From assembly GCF_023684385.1 (NCBI RefSeq), contig NZ_JAGSOJ010000002.1, positions 310,001 to 374,000 of the forward strand: DNA of 64,000 nucleotides. Reading direction: 5' to 3'. The position numbers and the translations under genes are program-made. The DNA comes from Oceanirhabdus seepicola. Its GTDB lineage: Bacteria; Bacillota; Clostridia; Clostridiales; Clostridiaceae. Under the pieces are notes generated by a model that worked only from the letters and a program-made list of their open reading frames with translations, was not told the origin of the DNA and ran no database searches. Each line of letters starts with the position of its first letter. Position 1 is the stretch's first letter. Below are positions 46,472 to 56,039 of this stretch, one piece after another.

Positions 46472-49237
46472 TTGAAGTTAAAAAAAGTAGTAATGTCAAT
46501 GGTAATGATAGTATTATTATTTACAGTAAGCGGAAAAAGTGTACTTGCTAATGGTACAAAAACGCAAGTTTACATTGCAAATGAAATTATTGCAGAATTA
46601 CAAAAGAATGGTGGCTATGTTGAGATTGAAGGGCAGGGAAAGGTTGAAGTGCCTGACAATATAAAAAATGCCATACTTAATCAACAGGATGCGTTTAGAG
46701 CGGGAGCTGTTGGACCAGATTTTTATCCAAGCTTTCTAGTTGGTTTAAGAGGAATACATGCCAATGAGAGTGGTTATTATTTAGAGAAGCTTATTCAAGA
46801 TTACATTGATAATCCTCCAGCGGATGCAACTGAGCGTCAGAAGATTGAAGCTTTTTTACTTGGTATGCAAGTGCATTATAGTGGTGATATAATATCAAGA
46901 ACCGAATTTAACGAATTAGCAGGAGGGGATTTCCCTAGAATTTCATATGAGATGATTAATAGTAAAAGTGAAGCGAATGTATTGCTTAGATATAGTGCAA
47001 TTGAAGGATATTATGATTCAATTCTACCTGAAAAAGGCTATTCATATGAGATAGCTGCACCAATAGATTTTGTGGCAAAGTATATGGCTTTTAATGGTGA
47101 AAATGGTGGAAATATAAAAAGAGGACTTAATGATAAATATAAGTATAGTTCTGATGCTAGCAAAAGTAAAGTTGGTACTGAACTGCCTTTAGTACTTTTT
47201 GTTAAATATCAAAATGAAGTAGTTAAATTTAACAATACATTGAATAAAAATGGGGTAACGGGCGCTATTTCAAGTGCTACTCAAATTGATAGATGGATTG
47301 GTGGAATTGAAGGTTCTATAGAAGACTGGATTAGGTCAAATGAAAAAGCTGCTTCAAGAGTTTTAAATGGAGAGTCATCTGCCTATGCATTATCAAAAGA
47401 ATATGCAGCCTATGTTAATGGACCATTGGAAAATATGATTCCACTTAGAGATGTTATAAAAATACTAAAAACTGGTAGTGGTGTTGGATTTTTAGATGAG
47501 GTTCTTGGAGTTTCAGATTCAATTACTGGAGAAGTTACGGATTTTTTATCAGCTAATATAGCAGGTGGAAATGATACTAAAAGTTCTAATGAATTAGCTA
47601 AAATACTAATTAATGATTCAGCATTATTTAGTGACGATACTGATGTATTAAAAAATAAAATTAAAATTGCTGGTGATAAGAGTGTTAGGGAAGCTAAAAA
47701 TTTAGCAAAGCTTACTCTTTTAGGTCAAACTGGATTGAAACAAGTCATATATAATACAGGTATTGAAGATCGAATCTCACAGAAAGGTTTGAAATTGGAT
47801 GCTTTTAGCTCTATTGAATTAAAAGAGGCACATACTGGATTGGTTGTTACATTGAAAACTGGAGATGAGGCTTCTTGGAAGAGTGTTACTTCATGGTTAG
47901 ATGGTTCTATGCTTAAAGGATTTGGAACTGATTCGGACGTTAATTGTTATGTTACCTTTAAAGATGGTACAGTTGTTACTAAAAAATTGGATAAACCGGG
48001 ATATAATGATTTTGAAACAGGTGATACAGATGACTATTATGTAGAGTTTGACAAAGTGAGAAAACTTTCAGAAATTCAAAACATTAAAATAGGAATAACA
48101 AAATATATCGATGAGTGGTATTTAAATAGTGCAGTTTTAAAAACAGTAGGTGGTAGAAAATTAACTGAATGTTATCCTGAAATGTGGTTTAAAGATAGCA
48201 GTACAAGAGCACAAATTTATCCTTTCGTTCCTAAAAAACAAATAACAATGAAAATTAAGAATGCTAAAGGATATCTGTGGAAAGGGTATGGTACTGATGG
48301 AGATGTATATGCTCGAGTGAGTTATAGCGATGGTTATCAGGATTATCTTCTAGACAAATCATTATACAATGATTTTGAAAATGGAACTACTTCTTCTTAT
48401 ATAATACCTGTAAAACATGGATATAATTACAGCGACATTACCTCAGTAGGTTTTTACAGAAGAAATGGTGACGATTGGAGAGTAGATGATGTATGGATTC
48501 ATGTTAATGGAAGAGAGTATGCACACAAACACTATGAAAAGTGGATTGATAGAAACATTGAGTATGTTTGTGGTAGAATAAATGGTTATGACACTAATGA
48601 CGTCCCTAATTATAAAGATATTTCATATGGTGAGTTATATATTATACCTGAATTTTTTAGAGATATTTACAGCCTAGACAAGAAAAATGTTATTAATGAC
48701 GAATTTTTCTTATGTGAGACTTCTGAACTTAAAGATAAAGTTTATAATAAATTAGTAGTATCCGAAGATGTAAATTCTAATACTCAGGTAAAAAAAGGTA
48801 TATCCAAAGATAAAGATTCGAATACTGAGGTAAAAAAAGTAATATCCAAAGATAAAGATTCGAATACTGAAGTGAAAAAAATACAAGTAAGAATAATAAC
48901 TAGAAACGGAAATTGGTCGAAAGCATATGGAACAGATGGCGATGTTTATGCTAGAGTTAACTATGGAAGTTTTTATCGTGATTATATTCTTGATAAATCG
49001 GGATATAACGACTTTGAAAAAGGCGATGATGATACTTACGATATAGATCTTGAACGGGGATATGATTATAGTGATGTTACTTCAGTTGGTTTTTATAAAG
49101 CTAACGGTGATGATTGGGATGTACAAGAAGCATGGGTGCTCATAAATGGTAGAGAATATGCGCATAAAGAATATAATCGTGGTGTTGGTAGGCTTGAGCA
49201 TATCTGCGGACGTATAAATGGGTTTGATACTGAGTAA
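46472..49237 (+). CDS. Secreted alpha-toxin-like protein: zinc-PLC domain and three PLAT domains, C-terminally truncated
   Basis: 921 residues. TTG start (AAGGGGGAG upstream), signal peptide to about residue 27. The zinc-dependent phospholipase C-like domain (about 30-440) shows D83 (GPDFYP), H96, and H135/D139 in MQVHYSGD; the second family His after HYxGD is replaced (IISRTEF), so full zinc binding is doubtful. PLAT-like domains occur at about 460-560, 593-694 and 806-905 (GTDGDVYARV, NDFE, W-V). A 42-bp tandem repeat forms the linker before the third. Compared with its paralog, a deletion after GFDTE creates TAA and removes the last domain. The order enzyme-PLAT recalls clostridial alpha-toxin. 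Confidence 0.85.
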   Translation: MKLKKVVMSMVMIVLLFTVSGKSVLANGTKTQVYIANEIIAELQKNGGYVEIEGQGKVEVPDNIKNAILNQQDAFRAGAVGPDFYPSFLVGLRGIHANESGYYLEKLIQDYIDNPPADATERQKIEAFLLGMQVHYSGDIISRTEFNELAGGDFPRISYEMINSKSEANVLLRYSAIEGYYDSILPEKGYSYEIAAPIDFVAKYMAFNGENGGNIKRGLNDKYKYSSDASKSKVGTELPLVLFVKYQNEVVKFNNTLNKNGVTGAISSATQIDRWIGGIEGSIEDWIRSNEKAASRVLNGESSAYALSKEYAAYVNGPLENMIPLRDVIKILKTGSGVGFLDEVLGVSDSITGEVTDFLSANIAGGNDTKSSNELAKILINDSALFSDDTDVLKNKIKIAGDKSVREAKNLAKLTLLGQTGLKQVIYNTGIEDRISQKGLKLDAFSSIELKEAHTGLVVTLKTGDEASWKSVTSWLDGSMLKGFGTDSDVNCYVTFKDGTVVTKKLDKPGYNDFETGDTDDYYVEFDKVRKLSEIQNIKIGITKYIDEWYLNSAVLKTVGGRKLTECYPEMWFKDSSTRAQIYPFVPKKQITMKIKNAKGYLWKGYGTDGDVYARVSYSDGYQDYLLDKSLYNDFENGTTSSYIIPVKHGYNYSDITSVGFYRRNGDDWRVDDVWIHVNGREYAHKHYEKWIDRNIEYVCGRINGYDTNDVPNYKDISYGELYIIPEFFRDIYSLDKKNVINDEFFLCETSELKDKVYNKLVVSEDVNSNTQVKKGISKDKDSNTEVKKVISKDKDSNTEVKKIQVRIITRNGNWSKAYGTDGDVYARVNYGSFYRDYILDKSGYNDFEKGDDDTYDIDLERGYDYSDVTSVGFYKANGDDWDVQEAWVLINGREYAHKEYNRGVGRLEHICGRINGFDTE
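48800..48880 (+). repeat. 42-bp in-frame tandem repeat in the PLC/PLAT gene
   Basis: Units start at 48800 and 48842 (ATATCCAAAGATAAAGATTC...) and encode SKDKDSNTEVKK twice, with a weaker earlier copy. It is absent from the paralog. Confidence 0.85.
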
Positions 49238-49511
49238 GATGTACTGTGGAGCTATGAATAGGTACATTACAAAAGATGGAGAAACAATGCACAATGTAAT
49301 ATGGTATTCTGATGATAACGGACAAACTTATGAGATTTTGGACTATAAAAAAGGGAATGCAACAAAAGTAGAGTCTGTTATATTTAATGATATTAATATT
49401 CCAAAGGGAACAACTCATATAAAAGTATGGATACATGCAGAAGCACTTGAAGATGGGGATTTGGATATTGAACTTAAAGATAGGATGTTTGGTATTAAAT
49501 ACAAAAATTAA
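49235..49511 (+). pseudogene. Orphan C-terminal fragment of the PLC/PLAT gene
   Basis: In a shifted frame from the preceding stop it reads KMYCGAMNRYITKDGETMHN... to KDRMFGIKYKN, nearly identical to the last 90 residues of the downstream paralog. The join (GATACTGA|GTAAGATG) shows a loss of about 410 bp. An ATG at 49218 could start it but has no good RBS. Confidence 0.8.
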
Positions 49512-49559
49512 TATTTTGTGGATGCGGATGTTTATCTAAGAAATAAATAATATATATGA

Positions 49560-49606
49560 GGATATATTTAGTGGTTATATTTTAATTGCTAAATATATTC
49601 TTATTT
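49560..49606 (+). terminator. Terminator after the first PLC/PLAT gene
   Basis: GGATATATTTAG with CTAAATATATTC, T-rich tail. The same hairpin follows the paralog at 52728. Confidence 0.7.
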
Positions 49607-49726
49607 ATATTTCAAAATTCTTTTTTATAATACAAAATGTTTGAACTTATGAATTAGAGTATGAAGTTTATGGTGTAATAAAATAGGCATATATAATAAT
49701 TAAAATAGTATGGGAAAGATAAAATT

Positions 49727-49815
49727 ACAACTCAGCCCTAAGATATTACCATTCAGATTGATTTTTTATACATTAAGCGCAAAAATGGTGATAAAAATAT
49801 AAATTATGATAAAAT
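49727..49815 (+). promoter_or_regulatory. LytTR-type box and extended -10 promoter (site 3)
   Basis: ACAACTCAG (49727-49735) and ACCATTCAG (49748-49756) are 21 bp apart; TGATAAAAT (49807-49815) has its hexamer 62 nt after the second repeat. Part of the duplication that includes site 2. Confidence 0.8.
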
Positions 49816-49915
49816 TAGTTAGAAATAGTATTTTTAAGATGGTAGGGATTATAAAACCTTTAAGCCTTAATGGGCATGAGGTAAATGAAGTTAAAGTAAT
49901 AAGGGGGAGAAATAA

Positions 49916-52690
49916 TTGAAGTTAAAAAAAGTAGTAATGTCAATGGTAATGATAGTATTATTATTTACAGTAAGCGGAAAAAATGTACAAGCTAATGGTA
50001 CAAAAACACAAGTTTACATTGCAAATGAAATTATTGCAGAATTAGAAAAGAATGGTGGTTATATTGAAATCGAAGGCCAAGGAAAGGTTGAAGTGCCTGA
50101 CAATATAAAAAATGCAATACTTAATCAACAGGATGCATTTAGAGCGGGAGCTGTTGGACCTGATTTTTATCCAAGCTTTCTTGTTGGTTTAAGAGGAATA
50201 CATGCAAATGAGAGTGGTTATTATTTAGACGAACTTATTCAAAATTACATTGATAATCCTCCAGCAAATGCAACTGAGCGTCAGAAGATTGAAGCTTTTT
50301 TACTTGGTATGCAAGTGCATTATAGTGGTGATATAATATCAAGAACCGAATTTAATGAATTAGCAGGAGGAGATTTCCCTAGAATTTCATATGAGATGAG
50401 CAAAAGTGATGCCAATAAATTGCTTAGATATAGTGCAATTGAAGGATATTATGATTCAATTTTACCTGAAAAAGGCTATTCCTATGAGATAGCTGCACCA
50501 ATTGATTTTGTGGCAAAGCACATGGCTTTTAATGGTGAAAATGGTGGAGATATAAAAAGAGGACTTAACTATAAATATAAGTACAGTTATGATAGTAGCA
50601 AAAGTAAAGTTGGTATTGAACTGCCTTTAGTACTATTTGTTAAATATCAAAATGAAATAGTTAATTTCAACAATACATTGAATAAAAATGTGGTGACGGG
50701 CGTTGTTTCAAGTGTTGCTGATATAGATCGATGGATTGGTGGAATTGAAGGTTCTATAGAAGATTGGATTAGGTCAAATGAAAAAGCTGCTTCAAGAGTT
50801 TTAAATGGAGAGTCATCTGCCTATGCATTATCAAAGGAATATGCAACGTATGTTAATGGACCGTTGGAAAATATGATTCCACTTAGAGATGTTATAAAAA
50901 TACTCAAAACTGGTAGTGGTGTTGGATTTTTAGATGAGGTTCTTGGAGTTTCAGATGCAATTACTGGAGAAGTTACGGATTTTTTAGCAGCTAATATAGC
51001 AGGTGGAAATGATACTAAAAGTTCTAATGAATTAGCTAAAATACTAATTAATGATCCTAAATTATTTAGTGATGAGACTAGTGTATTAAAAAATAAAATT
51101 AAAATTGCTGGTGATAAGAGTGTTAAGGAAGCTACAAATTTAGCAAAACTTATGATTCTTGGACAAAGTGGATTAAAAAACCTTGTATCTTCTGCTGGTG
51201 TTTACAATTTATCAGGAATGAAAATAGATAATTTCAATCCAACAACATTAGTAGAAGCTCACGGAGGGTTAAAGATTACACTTAGGACTGGAAGTGGTTC
51301 AGTAGTTAATGGCTACGGAACAGATGATGATGTTTACTGCATTATAAAGTTCAAAGATGGTACTGTTAAACAAGTAACACTAGATGATCCCGGTGCTAAT
51401 GATTTCGAAAGAGGCGATGAAAGGGAGTACTATGTAAAGTTTGATAAGCAAAGAAAACTTTCAGAGATAGAATCTATAAAAATTGAAAAAAACAATTATT
51501 TTGATGATGATTGGAAATTGGAGAGGGCAGTTATTAAAACCACTGGTGGTAGAGAACTAACAACTTGCTCGCCGAGTTTTTGGTTCAAAAGCAGGAGTGA
51601 TGAAGTGAAGATTTATCCTTATATTGGTGCTAAAAAATTACAAGTAAGAATAAAGACTAAAAACGGTAATATGTGGAAAACATATGGAACGGATGGCGAT
51701 GTTTATGCTAGGGTTTACTATGGAGGTAAGTACCATAATTATGAGCTTGATCTAGAGCTATATAACGACTTTGAAAAAGGTGATGAGGATACCTACCCTA
51801 TAGAGCTTGAACCAGGATATGATTATAGTGATGTGGAAGAAGTTGGTTTCTATAAAGCTAATGGTGATGAGTGGCGAGTACAAGAAGCGTGGGTGTTAGT
51901 AAATGGAAGAGAATATGCCCATAAAGAATATAATCATAATGTTGGTAAAACAGGTGTGACTATATGTGGGCAAATAAATGGTTTTGATACTGAAGATAAA
52001 CCAAATTATACAGATAAAGTATTCGGTGAGTTATATATAATTCCTGAGTTTTTTAAAGATATTTACAGCTTAGACAAGAAAAATGCTATTGATGATAAAT
52101 TTTTCTTATGTGAGACTCCTGAACTTAAAGACAAAGTTTATAATAAATTAGTACTATCCGAAAATATAGATTCGAATACTGATAAAGATGAAAATACAAG
52201 TAATAATAAGGATTTTTCATACAATAAGAATTATTTAACTACAATTCAAAACAAGACAGTTAATGAGCATAAAGCAATGATTATTGGAAATAAGCAATCT
52301 AGAGTAAATATGGTAGGTACAACTTATTGGAATGAGGATGAAAATCATCATAAGTATTGGGTTTGGGAAGATACAATTGATGTTGGAAATTTCCGTGATT
52401 TGATAGATGAAGGTAAGATGTACTGTGGAGTTATGAATAAGTATATTACAAAAGATGGAGAAACAATACACAATGTAATATGGTATTCTGATGATAACGG
52501 ACAAACTTACGAGATTTTGGACTATAAAAAAGGGAATGCAACAAAATTGGATTCGGTTATATTTAATGATATTAATATTCCAACGGGAACAACTCATATA
52601 AAAGTATGGGTACATGCTGAAGCACTTGAAGATGAGGATTTGGATATTGAACTTAAAGATAGAATGTTTGGTATGAAATACAAAGATTAA
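49916..52690 (+). CDS. Secreted alpha-toxin-like protein: zinc-PLC domain, two PLAT domains, C-terminal domain
   Basis: 924 residues, tandem paralog of the previous gene and very similar over its first 420 residues. TTG start, signal peptide, zinc-PLC-like domain with GPDFYP and MQVHYSGDIISR (the same loss of the second His), PLAT-like domains at about 451-545 and 577-677, an Asn/Asp/Lys linker and an intact C-terminal domain (about 785-924; WYSDDNGQTYEIL, HIKVWVHAEAL). Membrane-lipid binding through PLAT domains is the family expectation; enzymatic activity is uncertain. Promoter site 3 lies 100 bp upstream. Confidence 0.86.
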   Translation: MKLKKVVMSMVMIVLLFTVSGKNVQANGTKTQVYIANEIIAELEKNGGYIEIEGQGKVEVPDNIKNAILNQQDAFRAGAVGPDFYPSFLVGLRGIHANESGYYLDELIQNYIDNPPANATERQKIEAFLLGMQVHYSGDIISRTEFNELAGGDFPRISYEMSKSDANKLLRYSAIEGYYDSILPEKGYSYEIAAPIDFVAKHMAFNGENGGDIKRGLNYKYKYSYDSSKSKVGIELPLVLFVKYQNEIVNFNNTLNKNVVTGVVSSVADIDRWIGGIEGSIEDWIRSNEKAASRVLNGESSAYALSKEYATYVNGPLENMIPLRDVIKILKTGSGVGFLDEVLGVSDAITGEVTDFLAANIAGGNDTKSSNELAKILINDPKLFSDETSVLKNKIKIAGDKSVKEATNLAKLMILGQSGLKNLVSSAGVYNLSGMKIDNFNPTTLVEAHGGLKITLRTGSGSVVNGYGTDDDVYCIIKFKDGTVKQVTLDDPGANDFERGDEREYYVKFDKQRKLSEIESIKIEKNNYFDDDWKLERAVIKTTGGRELTTCSPSFWFKSRSDEVKIYPYIGAKKLQVRIKTKNGNMWKTYGTDGDVYARVYYGGKYHNYELDLELYNDFEKGDEDTYPIELEPGYDYSDVEEVGFYKANGDEWRVQEAWVLVNGREYAHKEYNHNVGKTGVTICGQINGFDTEDKPNYTDKVFGELYIIPEFFKDIYSLDKKNAIDDKFFLCETPELKDKVYNKLVLSENIDSNTDKDENTSNNKDFSYNKNYLTTIQNKTVNEHKAMIIGNKQSRVNMVGTTYWNEDENHHKYWVWEDTIDVGNFRDLIDEGKMYCGVMNKYITKDGETIHNVIWYSDDNGQTYEILDYKKGNATKLDSVIFNDINIPTGTTHIKVWVHAEALEDEDLDIELKDRMFGMKYKD

Positions 52691-52727
52691 TATTTTGTGG
52701 ACAAAGATGTTTATATAATAAATAAAA

Positions 52728-52780
52728 GGATATATTTAGTGGTTATATTTTAATTGCTAAATATATTCTTATTTTTTATT
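52728..52780 (+). terminator. Terminator after the second PLC/PLAT gene
   Basis: GGATATATTTAG with CTAAATATATTC, then TTATTTTTTATTT. Confidence 0.75.
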
Positions 52781-52789
52781 TAAAAGTTG

Positions 52790-52914
52790 TTTTTTGTCAT
52801 ATTAAAAAAGAATTTAACTTATCAATGAGGAGACAGAAGAGTATAATGGAAGAAATTTGAGATATATAGAAAAATTAGTAGTATTACGTTATAATTGATT
52901 TAAAGAGATTAATG
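52790..52914 (+). promoter_or_regulatory. Conserved promoter block of kinase A (also at 58935)
   Basis: About 125 bp nearly identical to 58935-59060, beginning TTTTTTGTCATATT and containing ACTTATCAATG and TATTACGTTATAAT (-10 TATAAT at 52890-52895). It lacks the LytTR repeats, so the kinases seem to be transcribed from a separate promoter class. Confidence 0.65.
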
Positions 52915-52949
52915 TTAAAAAGATCAGCATCTAAGAGGAGTTGAAGTCC

Positions 52950-55900
52950 TTGAAAGAATTTGTAAAGCATAAAAAAAAATTGTACATAATAATACCCTTC
53001 ATCGTTTTTATAATTGTAGGTGCTATGGGTATTAATAATATATTTTCAAGAAAAAAATTGAAACCTAAAGCAGTTAATGGAATTGTTGATTTATCAGAGT
53101 GGGATTTAATGAAAGACGGTATTATAGAACTTGATGGCACATGGGAATTTTATTGGAATAGGTTATTAACACCAGAGAATTTTAAAAATGAAAATAATCT
53201 AATAAAAACAGGAGTTATAGAGTTCCCTGGTACATGGAATGGATTAAATGTAAATGACCATGTTTTAACATCAGATGGACATGGCACATATAGACTACTG
53301 ATAAAGAAAGAAGAAAAAAATGATATTTTATCATTATATATACCGATTATTAATTGTAGTCATAAATTGTGGGTAAATAATAATTTGATGTCTACTGTGG
53401 GGGTAGTAGGAAAAAATAAAGACGAAATAGAAATTCAAAGGAAAGAAAATATTGTTAATTTTAAAGATGACAGTGAAAATATAGAAATAATTTTACAGAT
53501 ATCAAATTATGATTCAGCTTTTAAAGGAGGACCAAATGGAAGTATAATTTTAGGAAACTATAAACAGATACAAAGTTATGTATATAAAAACAATGCTGTT
53601 GTTTGGTTTGTTTTTGGAAGTTTATTTATTATGGCATTCTATCATTTTGGATTATATCTATTGCGTAGAAAAGATAAATCACCTTTGTATTTTGGAATTC
53701 TTTGTTTGTGTGCAGCATTACGAGAAATTTTATATTCCGAGGTAGTATTTTATGAGTTATTTCCAAATATAGATTGGATTTTAAAGGGTAAAGGTCAGTG
53801 CTTAGTAACTGAACTGTCATTTCTTATGTTTCTTATGTTTATAGATTCAATTTATAAAGAATACAGGAAAACAAAAATTTATAATGCTATTAAATATTTT
53901 ATGATTATACTAATCATCTTTTACTTATTAGTTCCAATAAAAATACTAGGTAATACTCAGAATATATTTATATTTGTAGCAATGGTTATATGTTTTTATA
54001 CCTTTTACAGTGTATTAAAAGCTTTTATACACAAAAAAGAAGGTGCGACTATAGTGATTATTGGAATGTCATTATTGTTTATAACCGTGACAAATGATTT
54101 TTTATATAACAATCATATTATTTATACTGGATATTATGCATCATTAGGATTAGTTTCATTTATATTTGCTCAGTCTTTTATGTTATCAAGGAAATTTTCA
54201 AAGGCTTTTAATACAGTAGAGGCTTTGTCAGAAAAGCTTATTTCCTTAGATAAGCTTAAAGATGAATTTTTAGCAAATACCACACATGAACTTAGAACAC
54301 CTCTAAATGGTATAGTGGGTATTAGTGAAAGTCTATTAGATGATAGTAGTAATTTAAATCAGCATCAAATTAATAATATTTCTTTAATCGTATCAAGTGG
54401 TAGAAGATTAAGTAAACTTATAAATGATATATTGGATTTTTCAAAGTTAAAAAATAAAGATATTACCTTAAATAAGAAAAGTGTTGATATAAATCAGATA
54501 GTAAATGTAGTGCTAGAAGTTTCAAATAATTTAATAGAAAATAAAAAAATTGAATTAATAAGTACTATAAGCGAAGAGATTCCTTATGTATTTGTTGATG
54601 AAAATAGATTTGAACAAATTTTATACAATTTGATCGGTAATGCAATAAAAAATACATATGAAGGAAAGATTATAGTTTCTGCTTGTTGTAATAATAATAT
54701 GGTTGAAATATCTGTTTCAGATACAGGAATTGGTATTCCAGAAGAAAAATTTGGACAAATTTTCAAAGCATTTGAGCAGCTTGAAGTGACAGGTAATAAC
54801 AAGGGTATAGGACTTGGATTAAGTATTACAAAACGATTTATTGAATTGCATGGTGGAGAAATTAAGGTTAAATCTCAATTGAATAAGGGGTCAAAATTCA
54901 CATTCACCCTACCTGTTAGTAAAGAAAAAAATGCAATACAAATATTACCTCAAAATAATGGGGCTCTAAATAAAATTAATACGGTAATTAATAATAAACA
55001 TATGAACTCCTCTGAAAGTAAAAATTCTAATGATGGAGAGTTTAAAATTTTAGTTGTTGATGATGATCTTATAAATAGACAAGTGATTATAAATAATTTT
55101 TCTTCTTCAAAATACTCTATTATTTCTGCAAGTGATGGTGAGGAAGCATTAAAAAAACTTTCAAAACATAAAGATATTGACTTGATTGTATTAGATGTAA
55201 TGATGCCTAAAATGTCTGGTTATGAAGTATGTCGTGAAATAAGAAAGAAATATTCATTGATTGAACTTCCAGTAGTATTACTTACCGCATCAGAAAAGAC
55301 AGAGGTTATTGAAGTTGGGTTTAAGGTAGGAGCTAATGACTATTTATTTAAGCCTGTTGATAAAGCAGAACTTACAGCAAGAGTAAATACTTTATTGGAA
55401 CTAAAGAAATCAGTAGAACAAGCGGTTACATCTGAGCTCTGTTTTCTTCAAGCGCAGATAAAACCTCATTTTTTATTCAACGCATTAAATACAATAATGT
55501 CATTTTGCAGAACAAATCCAGAGCGTGCGAGAGAGCTTTTATTGGACTTAAGTAATTACTTGAGAAAGAGCTTTGATTTTAATAATAAAGAAAAATTTGT
55601 ATCTTTAGAAAATGAAATGAGTTTTGTTAAATCATATTTAGCAATTGAGAAAGCAAGATTTTCTAAAAGATTAAATATTATATATGATATAGAGCCTAAC
55701 TTAAATTGTTTGATGCCACCGCTTATATTACAACCTTTAGTGGAAAATGCAGTTAGACATGGTATAGCTTCAAAAAGACAGGGGGGAATGGTTAAGATTT
55801 CAGCAAAAGGACAGAATGAATTTGTATTAATAAAGGTTGAAGATGATGGTATTGGTATTGATAAAGAACGACTTAATAGTATTTTGAATAAAACAATTGA

Positions 55901-56039
55901 GGGGAGTGTTGGAATGAAAAATATTATTAAAAGATTAGATATAATTTATGGTTATGGAATTGATATTCAGACGGAACAGGATAAAGGGACAACCATTAGT
56001 TTGAAAATTCCATTAAGAAAGGAGAAATTTAATGATTAG
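52950..56039 (+). CDS. Hybrid sensor kinase A: 7TMR-DISM, HisKA, receiver and LytS-type kinase
   Basis: About 1029 residues. One N-terminal helix, an extracytoplasmic beta-sandwich (DISMED2-like; LDGTWEFYW, FPGTWNG), seven membrane helices (about 215-415), HisKA with TTHELRTPLNG (His near 446), HATPase (GNAIKNT, DTGIGIP, GIGLGLSI), a receiver (VVDDD, VLDVMMPK, LFKP) and a second kinase of the His_kinase/LytS type (QIKPHFLFNALN) with its own HATPase (ENAVRHG). The second kinase probably phosphorylates the LytTR regulator whose ATG overlaps its end by 8 bp. Two in-frame TTGs exist; 52950 lies 9 nt after AGAGGAG, 52941 directly abuts it. Confidence 0.92.
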   Translation: MKEFVKHKKKLYIIIPFIVFIIVGAMGINNIFSRKKLKPKAVNGIVDLSEWDLMKDGIIELDGTWEFYWNRLLTPENFKNENNLIKTGVIEFPGTWNGLNVNDHVLTSDGHGTYRLLIKKEEKNDILSLYIPIINCSHKLWVNNNLMSTVGVVGKNKDEIEIQRKENIVNFKDDSENIEIILQISNYDSAFKGGPNGSIILGNYKQIQSYVYKNNAVVWFVFGSLFIMAFYHFGLYLLRRKDKSPLYFGILCLCAALREILYSEVVFYELFPNIDWILKGKGQCLVTELSFLMFLMFIDSIYKEYRKTKIYNAIKYFMIILIIFYLLVPIKILGNTQNIFIFVAMVICFYTFYSVLKAFIHKKEGATIVIIGMSLLFITVTNDFLYNNHIIYTGYYASLGLVSFIFAQSFMLSRKFSKAFNTVEALSEKLISLDKLKDEFLANTTHELRTPLNGIVGISESLLDDSSNLNQHQINNISLIVSSGRRLSKLINDILDFSKLKNKDITLNKKSVDINQIVNVVLEVSNNLIENKKIELISTISEEIPYVFVDENRFEQILYNLIGNAIKNTYEGKIIVSACCNNNMVEISVSDTGIGIPEEKFGQIFKAFEQLEVTGNNKGIGLGLSITKRFIELHGGEIKVKSQLNKGSKFTFTLPVSKEKNAIQILPQNNGALNKINTVINNKHMNSSESKNSNDGEFKILVVDDDLINRQVIINNFSSSKYSIISASDGEEALKKLSKHKDIDLIVLDVMMPKMSGYEVCREIRKKYSLIELPVVLLTASEKTEVIEVGFKVGANDYLFKPVDKAELTARVNTLLELKKSVEQAVTSELCFLQAQIKPHFLFNALNTIMSFCRTNPERARELLLDLSNYLRKSFDFNNKEKFVSLENEMSFVKSYLAIEKARFSKRLNIIYDIEPNLNCLMPPLILQPLVENAVRHGIASKRQGGMVKISAKGQNEFVLIKVEDDGIGIDKERLNSILNKTIEGSVGMKNIIKRLDIIYGYGIDIQTEQDKGTTISLKIPLRKEKFND

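Noticed and set aside
48800..48880. CRISPR-like array
   Set aside because: Repeats are directly adjacent, in frame inside a coding sequence, and have no spacers; no cas genes are present.
52790..52914. LytTR box upstream of kinase A
   Set aside because: The block is conserved with 58935-59060 but has no pair of ACnnTTnAG repeats 21 bp apart; apparent matches are off by one and weak.
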